This document shows positions 33,081 to 40,072 of a stretch of DNA of 64,000 bases, piece by piece (positions within the stretch are counted from its first letter, which is position 1; every line of letters starts with the position of its first letter). A model generated the notes under the pieces. That model saw nothing but the letters and a program-made list of their open reading frames with translations, searched no databases and was not told the DNA's origin. A program made the position numbers and the translations under genes. Source of the DNA: CADEGL01 sp050180485 (GTDB lineage: Bacteria > Pseudomonadota > Alphaproteobacteria > CADEGL01); the NCBI GenBank assembly GCA_050180485.1, contig JBFXED010000013.1, positions 1 to 64,000 on the forward strand, written 5' to 3'.

Positions 33081-34844
33081 TCAGGCACCAGGTGGCGCGT
33101 CCAGCGGCGTCACCTCCACCGGCTTTCCGGCCGGCGCGGCCGCGTCGGCCGCGTTCGGCAAGGGCATTTGGACCGAGATGTAATCCCGGCCATAGAACTG
33201 GCGGTGCTCGACATGCAAGGCCAGGCCGCGGATCGCTTCGAGATGCGCGTCCGCGCCGGTGTCGGTCAGAAGGTTCCGCGCCAGGTTCGGACCGACGAAC
33301 TCGGCCTCCGCGAACCCGCCGGTCCGCTTGAGGACAAGACGCACCGTGTGCCCCGGCCCGGTCTGCCCGGCGATATAGGCGAAGGTCTCGTCGGTCGCGA
33401 TGGCCAGGCGGCCGGTGGCGATCTTGTTCCACCCGGCCTTCGCGCAGAACGCCAGCACGGAAGCGCGCAGCTTTTGGGCGCCTTCCTTGTCCGTGCTCAA
33501 CTCGATTTTGATTGCCCGCCCCTTGCCCGCCTGCAAAAGCCCCATCAGCACGATGGCGACGACGCCGCCCGAGGTGGTGCCGCTGCCGAACATGGTGGTG
33601 AACCACACCGGCATCTCGGCGTTGAACAGCCACTTGTTCTGCATCGCCACGCCGATCCAGAAGCTGATCGTGACGACGAAGCCGGTCGCGAAATCGGGTC
33701 GTCCCTCATTCACGAGCCTGAGGCCGTGGCTGAACAGAAGCGCCAGGAGCACCGCGATATAGGCGCCGACCACCGGATTCGGGATCGCCATCAGGACCGC
33801 GGCCAGCTTTGGCGAGAAGGCGATCAGGATCAGGAACGCGCCGCCGAAATAGGCGACCTGCCTTGCCGCGATGCCGGTGATCTCGGCCACCGCCACGCTG
33901 GTGGAATAGACGGTGTTCGGCACCGTGCCCGCGACACCGGACAGAAGATTGCCCACGCTGTCGGCGTTGATCGACCCTTGCACGGCGCGGAAGTCAATCG
34001 GCTTCCGCTTGCGCAGCGCGACGCGCTGGACGGCGGTCGCGTCGGCATAGGTTTCGATGCCGCCCACCAGCGTCACGATGGCGAAGGCCGGCAAAAGCGT
34101 CCAGAAGTCGGCGCCGAAGCTCAGATCCAGGCCCGGCCACGAAGCACTCGGCAGGCCGAGCCACGGCGCGGCCGCGATGGCCTGGAACGAGATCAGGCCT
34201 TCCGTATAGGCGACCGCACAGCCGAGCCCGACGCCGATCAAAGGCGCCCAGAGCCGCAAGCGTGGCCCGGCGAAGATGATGATCACGATGATCGAGACGA
34301 AGGTTGCCGCCGCCGAGGATTGGTGCGGTCCGGTCGAGTTCACCGACGCCGGCAATTTCGCGATCAGGTCGATCGCGATCGGCATGATGCTGACCGCGAT
34401 CAGCATCACGACCGTGCCGCCGACGGCGGGCGTGATGATCTGGCGCAGCCGCCCGAGGCTTATCGAGAAGGCGAACTGCACGAAGCCGGACACCGCCACG
34501 AGCGTGGCCATCAGTGCCAAGCCCCCGGCCGCGATCGCGTCCAGCGACACCGGCACATAGGCGCTGTTCGAGCCCATGAACAGCACGAAGCCGCAGCCGA
34601 AGATGCCGATGCGCGAGGCCTGCAGCAGCGTACACAGCCCGCACACGATCAGCGCGGCGAAGATCAGCCAGCTGGCCTCGCTCTCCAGACCCGCCGCGCG
34701 GGTGATGACGAGGGGCGCCAGCACGATGCCGGCGAGGATGAGAGCGACGATCTGCCCGCCAACCAGCGCCGCGACGGGCAGCGGCGCCCGTTCGGTCGCG
34801 TCATAGCGCAGATTGACGGCGCTGGATTCGGCCTCGGCGTTCAT
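33081..34844 (-). CDS. NCS2-type nucleobase permease fused to a C-terminal HATPase/anti-sigma-like domain
   Basis: A 587-residue protein. Residues about 20-445 have 12-14 membrane spans with the xanthine/uracil permease layout, including T-L-V-G-G-I-E-T-Y-A-D (about 258-268) and N-P-V-V-G-A-Y. The last 130 residues are soluble; the pattern of L-R-A-S-V-L-A-F-C-A-K-A-G-W followed by L-A-I-A-T-D-E-T-F-A-Y-I-A resembles the RsbW/SpoIIAB HATPase N-box, though no clear glycine loops follow. This permease-plus-regulatory-domain fusion is unusual. It closes a run of catabolic genes (dipeptidase, flavin oxygenase, FAD oxidoreductase, dehydrogenase), so the transported compound may be their substrate. 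Confidence 0.82.
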   Translation of the reverse strand: MNAEAESSAVNLRYDATERAPLPVAALVGGQIVALILAGIVLAPLVITRAAGLESEASWLIFAALIVCGLCTLLQASRIGIFGCGFVLFMGSNSAYVPVSLDAIAAGGLALMATLVAVSGFVQFAFSISLGRLRQIITPAVGGTVVMLIAVSIMPIAIDLIAKLPASVNSTGPHQSSAAATFVSIIVIIIFAGPRLRLWAPLIGVGLGCAVAYTEGLISFQAIAAAPWLGLPSASWPGLDLSFGADFWTLLPAFAIVTLVGGIETYADATAVQRVALRKRKPIDFRAVQGSINADSVGNLLSGVAGTVPNTVYSTSVAVAEITGIAARQVAYFGGAFLILIAFSPKLAAVLMAIPNPVVGAYIAVLLALLFSHGLRLVNEGRPDFATGFVVTISFWIGVAMQNKWLFNAEMPVWFTTMFGSGTTSGGVVAIVLMGLLQAGKGRAIKIELSTDKEGAQKLRASVLAFCAKAGWNKIATGRLAIATDETFAYIAGQTGPGHTVRLVLKRTGGFAEAEFVGPNLARNLLTDTGADAHLEAIRGLALHVEHRQFYGRDYISVQMPLPNAADAAAPAGKPVEVTPLDAPPGA

Positions 34845-34901
34845 CTTTTCTCGAAAGATCTTGCGGAAGGAAGGCGGACGGGCCGGTCTTGTAGCGCGGT
34901 T

Positions 34902-35927
34902 TCAGCCCGTTGCCCATATGCGCTTCAGCACGCGCACCAGGTTCTCGCCCAGCAGGGCGCGGATATCGGCCTCGCGCCAGCCGCGTTCCACCAGCGCCTG
35001 CGTCAGATTGCCCAGTTCCGCCGGAGAGCCGCAGTCGGAGAGGTACCGCGTCTTCACATCGTTGCCGAAGGCGGCGGCATATGTGTTCACGTTGCCGGCA
35101 TAGCGCTTCATCGTGCGCTCGATGATGTGATTCACCTTGGCCAGGTCGCTCACGATCGGAAAATCGCTGCCCAGCGAGACATGCGCGATGCCGACCAGCC
35201 CGACGATATGCTCCAGGTGACGCACGAAGTCGGACAAATTGGGCCGGCGCGACGGATCGCCGTTCCAGCACATGGGGCCGTAGACGCTGGCGCCGATCAA
35301 CCCGCCTGTCCCCGCCACCGCCTTGATCACGGCATCGCTCTTGTTGCGCGGCACGTCGCGCACGGCTTTGGCGTTCGCATGGGTGATCAGCACCGGCTTG
35401 TCCGACGCCGCCACGGCATCGAGGCAGGTGCGTTCGGCCACATGGCTCAGATCGACGGCGATGCCCAGGCGGTTCATCTCCCGGACGGCCCTCTTGCCGA
35501 AGGCGCTCAGGCCGCTGTCGAGCGGTTCGAGGCAGCCGCTGCCGATGAAATTGCGCTCATTATAAGTGAGCTGCATCACCCGCACGCCGAGCCGCCGGAA
35601 CAGCGTCAGCCGCTCCAGCCGGTCGGCGATGGGCCGCATGTTCTGCCAGCCCATGATCAAGCCGATTTTGCCCGCCGCCTTGGCCGCCGCGATATCCTCC
35701 GCCTCCAAGACCAACCGCCAAGGGCTGCCGGCCTCGTCGAGCCGCGCGCACCAGGTCGCCATGTTGTCGCAGCAGAGTTCGAAATCGCCGGTGACGTCCG
35801 CGACCGTGATGTTGATCGCGGCCACGTTGCCCGCGATCAGGTTGCCGGCATAGCCGTCGGAGCCGAAGCCGAGCCCGTCGACGATCAAGGCGTCGCGGTG
35901 GATCTCCTCGACCGTGCGCGCCGCCAT
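34902..35927 (-). CDS. M19 (renal dipeptidase-like) family protein with altered metal site
   Basis: A 341-residue amidohydrolase-fold protein. Later metal and substrate residues are present: D-L-S-H, I-T-H-A-N-A-K-A-V, and L-G-S-D-F. However, the usual first ligands H-x-D of D-G-H-N-D are replaced by D-G-L-G-F, and the bridging glutamate of V-E-G-G is replaced by I-M-G-W-Q-N. It therefore probably cannot bind the normal binuclear zinc site and may be a mononuclear or altered hydrolase. Its ATG overlaps the stop of the upstream flavin oxygenase gene by one base, implying coupling and a shared pathway. Confidence 0.82.
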   Translation of the reverse strand: MAARTVEEIHRDALIVDGLGFGSDGYAGNLIAGNVAAINITVADVTGDFELCCDNMATWCARLDEAGSPWRLVLEAEDIAAAKAAGKIGLIMGWQNMRPIADRLERLTLFRRLGVRVMQLTYNERNFIGSGCLEPLDSGLSAFGKRAVREMNRLGIAVDLSHVAERTCLDAVAASDKPVLITHANAKAVRDVPRNKSDAVIKAVAGTGGLIGASVYGPMCWNGDPSRRPNLSDFVRHLEHIVGLVGIAHVSLGSDFPIVSDLAKVNHIIERTMKRYAGNVNTYAAAFGNDVKTRYLSDCGSPAELGNLTQALVERGWREADIRALLGENLVRVLKRIWATG

Positions 35928-36937
35928 CAGGCGAAGTGCGGCATGACACGGGTGGCGAACAATTCCAGCGAGCGCATCACGTCCCGGTGCGAGGCGCCGA
36001 AATTCATGTTGAGCATCAGATTGTCGATGCCCAGCGCCTCGTAGCGCTTCAGCATCTCGATGCAGCGGTCGGGCGTGCCGATGATGATGTTGTTGGCGAT
36101 CTCCTCCTCCGTCACCGCGATGTCGAGGAGCTTGATCTTGCCGCGATGAACCTCGCCCGGCGTATTGAAGACATTGGCGAACTGGCGCTGCTTGGTATGG
36201 CCGAACCGCACCTTCTCGCCGATGTCGGCGTCGCTGGTGCCGACATAGGCGTTGCGCAGCATGGACATGCGCACGGGCTTGCCGGGATTCTTGGCCTTGG
36301 CCGCCGTGAAGGCGTCGGCCTGCATCTTGGCCGCGGCGAAGGGATCGCGCAGCGGCGTGGTCATCACCGGATAGCCGTTCTCGACCGCCCAGGTGATGCT
36401 GGCTTCGTGCATGGCCGCGATCCAGATGGGCGGGCACGGCTTCTGCACCGGCCGTGGCGTAATCGTGAGCGAATCGAACTTGTAATACTTGCTGTCCCAG
36501 GAGACTTCCTCCTCGGTCAACAGCTTGATCAAGAGACGCAGCGAATCGTCGAAACGCTCGCGCGCCTCTTCCATCGGCACGCCGAAACGGTCGAACTCAT
36601 AACGGAAGGCGCCGCGCCCGACGCCGATCTGGATACGCCCGTCGGTCAGGCAGTCGGTCTGGGTGATCTCGCCGGCCAGCATCCGCATGTCGTGCAGCGG
36701 CAGCACCATCACCGCCGTGACGATCGGGATGCGCTTGGTGACGGAGGCCACCCGCACCGCCGTCAGCAGCGGGTTCGGATGGACCAGCGTGTTGAGGAAA
36801 TGATGTTCCGGAATGGCGAAGGCGGTGAAGCCCAACTCCTCCGCGAATTTGGCCTCCTCCAGCATCTCCCGGTACAGGCGCTGGACCGGATAGCTCGTGT
36901 CCGGCCAATAGCACGGAAGATAGAAACCGAAATCCAT
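35927..36937 (-). CDS. LLM-class flavin-dependent oxidoreductase (luciferase-like)
   Basis: A 336-residue TIM-barrel protein. It starts MDFGFYLPCYWPDTSYPVQR and contains F-A-I-P-E-H-H-F, G-R-I-Q-I-G-V-G-R-G-A-F and the P-C-P-P-I-W-I-A-A strand, all typical of bacterial luciferase-like monooxygenases. The family uses reduced flavin and oxygen to oxidise amines, thiols or ring compounds. Substrate is unknown. It overlaps the downstream M19 gene by one base and follows the FAD oxidoreductase gene by 13 bp. Confidence 0.88.
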   Translation of the reverse strand: MDFGFYLPCYWPDTSYPVQRLYREMLEEAKFAEELGFTAFAIPEHHFLNTLVHPNPLLTAVRVASVTKRIPIVTAVMVLPLHDMRMLAGEITQTDCLTDGRIQIGVGRGAFRYEFDRFGVPMEEARERFDDSLRLLIKLLTEEEVSWDSKYYKFDSLTITPRPVQKPCPPIWIAAMHEASITWAVENGYPVMTTPLRDPFAAAKMQADAFTAAKAKNPGKPVRMSMLRNAYVGTSDADIGEKVRFGHTKQRQFANVFNTPGEVHRGKIKLLDIAVTEEEIANNIIIGTPDRCIEMLKRYEALGIDNLMLNMNFGASHRDVMRSLELFATRVMPHFA

Positions 36938-36950
36938 CGCTGCTCCGCCC

Positions 36951-38540
36951 CTACGCCGCCCGCCGCTTGAAGTCGCGGATCACGCGTTCCGCCGCATTAT
37001 GCCCCGGCCCGCCGGAGACGCCGCCGCCGGGATGGACGCCCGAGCCGCAAAGATACAACCCCGCGACCGGCGTTGCATAACGCGCGGCGCGAGGATGAGG
37101 CCGCAGGCTGTACAGCTGATCGAGATCGTGCCGACCATGAAAGATATCGCCTTCGGGCAAACCGAACACGCGCTCCAGATCCAAGGGCGTAAGGATCTGC
37201 CGGCCCACGATCAGCTTGGATAGGCCGGGAAGATGCTGCTCGACCGCGGTGATGATGGAATCCGCCACCTGCTCCTTGATGGCATCCCAATCCCGGCCGC
37301 CGGACAAGCGATAGGGGAAATATTTGCACAGCAGCGCCGCGACATGGCCGCCCGCCGGCGCCAGGCTCGGGTCCAAAGCCGACGCCACTTGGATGCTGAC
37401 ATAGGGCCGTTCGGGCAACTCGCCATCGCGTGCGGCCCGATAGGCGCGCTCGACCGTATGGATGTCTGGGATGATGGTCATCATCGTGCCGAGCGCGATG
37501 CGGTTGTCTGCCTCCGACAGGCCGGCCACACGCGGCGTTCCCTGCAAGGCCAGGTTCATCCGCAGCGTCGCATGTCCTGTGCGCAACCGCTCGATATGAT
37601 CCGCGAAATCGCCGTCCAGATGCTCGCGGCCCACGAACTTCAGAAATGTCATCCGGGGATCGGTGTTGGACAGCACGAACCGTGACCGTATTTCTTCGCC
37701 GGACTCCAGACGAACACCGGCGGCACGCCCGCCTTGCACGAGGATGCGCGCCACAGGGGCATCCGCCCGAATCTCGACGCCCTTTTCGCGGCAGAACGAC
37801 GCCATCGCCTGGGTGATCGCCCCCATGCCGCCCTTGGGCAAGCCCCATTTCCCGCGCACCCCATCGAGCTCGCCCAGGATATTGAGGAAATACGGAATCG
37901 CCGATCCGGGCTGATGCAGGCTCGCGAAATTGCTGGAAACGCAGTGGACCGTATAGAGCGTCTTCATCGTCTCGCTCTCGAACCAACGCGAGAAGAAGTC
38001 GTGGGCGTTCATCGTGAAAAGCTGGGTAACGAACAGCCGGTCGTCGGCGTCCAGCTTGCGGAACTGGTTGGCCGTGCCCAAGGCCGCGAGTGCCGATTCC
38101 CATCCGCCCGCCAAGTCCGGCGCAGGCCGCAACCATTGGTTCCGGATCACATCACCCACGCGCAGAAGACGCGCACGCAGCCGCTTCGCGGCCTCGAAAT
38201 CGCGGTTCGAGAATTGCGCCACCGTCGCCTGATCGCGCGTCTCGTCGCCCGTGAACAGGATCGCGCGTCCGTCACTCAACAGTTCCGTCGCGCCCTTGAA
38301 CGGGATCACGTCCAGCCCGTGCCGCTTCAACTCCAGATCGCGGATAACATCCGGGCGCAGAATGCCCATCGCGAAGGCGGCGATGGAATTGCGATAACCC
38401 GGATGGAACTCCTCGGTGACCACGGTGCCGCCCAGTACGGGGCGCCGCTCGACCACCAGCGTCTTGATCCCGGCCTTGCCGAGATAGCCCGCCGCAGTCA
38501 GCCCGTTATGGCCGCCGCCGATCACGATCGCGTCGTACAC
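36951..38540 (-). CDS. FAD-dependent oxidoreductase, phytoene desaturase/PYROXD2-like
   Basis: A 529-residue flavoprotein. The dinucleotide-binding motif is A-I-V-I-G-G-G-H-N-G-L-T-A-A-G-Y-L (residues 4-20), followed by the acidic V-E-R-R near residue 30. The C-terminal FAD motif includes G-L-Y-L-C-G-S-G-V-H-P-G-G-G-V-S-G-G-P-G-H-N-A. This belongs to the CrtI-like superfamily; the PYROXD2-type branch matches better than carotenoid desaturases. No carotenoid genes are nearby, so it more likely oxidises the compound handled by the neighbouring flavin oxygenase and permease. Confidence 0.87.
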   Translation of the reverse strand: MYDAIVIGGGHNGLTAAGYLGKAGIKTLVVERRPVLGGTVVTEEFHPGYRNSIAAFAMGILRPDVIRDLELKRHGLDVIPFKGATELLSDGRAILFTGDETRDQATVAQFSNRDFEAAKRLRARLLRVGDVIRNQWLRPAPDLAGGWESALAALGTANQFRKLDADDRLFVTQLFTMNAHDFFSRWFESETMKTLYTVHCVSSNFASLHQPGSAIPYFLNILGELDGVRGKWGLPKGGMGAITQAMASFCREKGVEIRADAPVARILVQGGRAAGVRLESGEEIRSRFVLSNTDPRMTFLKFVGREHLDGDFADHIERLRTGHATLRMNLALQGTPRVAGLSEADNRIALGTMMTIIPDIHTVERAYRAARDGELPERPYVSIQVASALDPSLAPAGGHVAALLCKYFPYRLSGGRDWDAIKEQVADSIITAVEQHLPGLSKLIVGRQILTPLDLERVFGLPEGDIFHGRHDLDQLYSLRPHPRAARYATPVAGLYLCGSGVHPGGGVSGGPGHNAAERVIRDFKRRAA

Positions 38541-38646
38541 GCCCGGAGTCCCTTTCCCACGCGGACAGAAGCGGCGCGATTCTGCGCAAACCTACGCCGT
38601 TCGTCCAAGAGCAGCGGATCGGAGTCCGATTGGCGCGCCGCGGCGA

Positions 38647-39588
38647 CTAAAGGCTCGTCACCCCGCCGCCCACCCCGTGGCGTTTGAACACCAGCAGCAG
38701 GTCGGCCAAGAGGGCGTCTCGCTTGTCCTGGATTTCCGCCATCGACCGGTCGCCCTGCTGGCGCTCGCATTCGGCGATCAGCCGCGCGCCCAATTCCTCC
38801 GGCGACGTGCCCTCCGCCGCGTCCGCGATGGCTTTCGGGAAATGCTTCACGAAGCCGCGCATGCCGGTCGGGCCGCCGGCCAGGTGATAGGTCATGAAGG
38901 TGCCCATGAAGGCCCAGCGCATACCGATGGAATGGACCAGCGCGTCGTCGATCTCCTTCGTGCCGGCGACGCCGGTGGCAAAGCAATGCACGGCTTCCTT
39001 CCACAAGGCGGCCTGGAGGCGGTTGCCGATGAAGCCTTCGATCTCGCGCTCCAGCTTCAAGGGCTGCATGGAGATGGCGCGGTAGAACGCCATGGTGGCA
39101 TCCACCATCTCAGCCGTCGTGTCCGGCCCCGCCACCACCTCGACCAGCGGCATCAGATAGACCGGATGGAACGGATGCCCCACCAGGAATCGCTCCGGGA
39201 ACCGGCACTTCGCCTGCAACAGCGATGGCACGAAGCGCGATGTCGAGGAGGCGATGGGAGTGTTCTGCGCGGTCAAGGCGCCCAGCGTGCCGAACAGGTC
39301 GATCTTGAGCTCCAGCCGCTCGGGCGCCGCCTCCTGGATGAAATCGGTATTGGCCAAAGCGGCCAGTTCGGTCGTGAAGCGCAAGGTCCCTGGCCGTTTC
39401 GCCGCCTCGCCATAGGCTTTCGCCATCAACGGCCGCACCCGCTCGACCGTGGCGCGCAAACCGGCTTCGGCCGCCGGATTCGTGTCTTGCACGATCACGT
39501 CATAACCATGGGCCAGGCAGCGCGCGGCCCAGCCGGAGCCGATCAACCCCGCGCCGACGATCCCAACGGTTTCGATTTCACCAGTCAT
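38647..39588 (-). CDS. 3-hydroxyacyl-CoA dehydrogenase family, carnitine-dehydrogenase-like
   Basis: A 313-residue NAD-dependent dehydrogenase. The Rossmann motif is G-I-V-G-A-G-L-I-G-S-G-W-A-A-R (about 8-22). The catalytic histidine segment is V-G-H-P-F-H-P-V-Y-L-M-P-L-V-E-V-V, and E-I-E-G-F-I-G-N-R-L-Q is the usual linker to the helical C-terminal domain. This H-P-F-N/H-P-x-Y-L-x-P-L version is that of L-carnitine or hydroxybutyrate dehydrogenases. GGGGGA precedes the ATG at 39588, so an ATG 8 codons upstream is less likely. It is 30 bp after the universal stress gene and begins the catabolic run. Confidence 0.87.
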   Translation of the reverse strand: MTGEIETVGIVGAGLIGSGWAARCLAHGYDVIVQDTNPAAEAGLRATVERVRPLMAKAYGEAAKRPGTLRFTTELAALANTDFIQEAAPERLELKIDLFGTLGALTAQNTPIASSTSRFVPSLLQAKCRFPERFLVGHPFHPVYLMPLVEVVAGPDTTAEMVDATMAFYRAISMQPLKLEREIEGFIGNRLQAALWKEAVHCFATGVAGTKEIDDALVHSIGMRWAFMGTFMTYHLAGGPTGMRGFVKHFPKAIADAAEGTSPEELGARLIAECERQQGDRSMAEIQDKRDALLADLLLVFKRHGVGGGVTSL

Positions 39589-39618
39589 CTGTCCCCCATT
39601 CTGGAATTCCATCTGCCT

Positions 39619-40062
39619 CTATCGCGACGCGTCCTTGAATTTTCTGAGCACGAGAACCGAACAGGCCGCATGCCGCGATACATGCGCGGCATTGGGGCCG
39701 ATCAGGTAATCGCGCATTTCCGGCCGGTGGGATGCCATGACGATCAGGTCCACGGCGCGATCCTTGGCGACGTTCAGGATTTCCCTTCCGATACTGCCGA
39801 ACCGGACCACTTGCTCGATCTCGATTCCCGGCCCCTCATACTCTTTGACGATGGCCGCCATCCTGCGCTGCGCAGCGTTAACCATGTCTTCCAGTTGGTA
39901 GGGAAGGTGAACCGCCCGCAGCATCGCCTGAACGTCGAGCACGACGGTCATGACCGCAAGCTTTGCCCGTCCGGGCCTTGCCAATTCCAAGGCCTCCGGG
40001 ATCGCGAACTCCCAGCTGCTGCGATGTTCGATATCGATGGGAACCAGGATCGATTGGAACAC
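39619..40062 (-). CDS. Universal stress protein (UspA family)
   Basis: A 147-residue protein starting at GTG (MFQSILVPIDIEHRSSWEFA). The ATP-binding pattern D-L-I-V-M-A-S-H-R-P followed by G-P-N-A-A-H-V-S-R-H-A-A-C-S-V-L-V-L-R is visible at the C-terminus. GTG is chosen because AGGAG lies 8 bases upstream; an extended frame reads back into the P-type ATPase end. USPs bind ATP and modulate stress resistance. It follows the P-type ATPase gene by 10 bp and is probably co-transcribed with it. Confidence 0.9.
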   Translation of the reverse strand: MFQSILVPIDIEHRSSWEFAIPEALELARPGRAKLAVMTVVLDVQAMLRAVHLPYQLEDMVNAAQRRMAAIVKEYEGPGIEIEQVVRFGSIGREILNVAKDRAVDLIVMASHRPEMRDYLIGPNAAHVSRHAACSVLVLRKFKDASR

Positions 40063-40072
40063 GGTTTGGCTC

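Noticed and set aside
33045..36044. Plus-strand frame of 999 codons opposite the permease and dipeptidase genes
   Set aside because: Arg/His/Gln-rich shadow with no domain; the minus-strand genes have clear family motifs.
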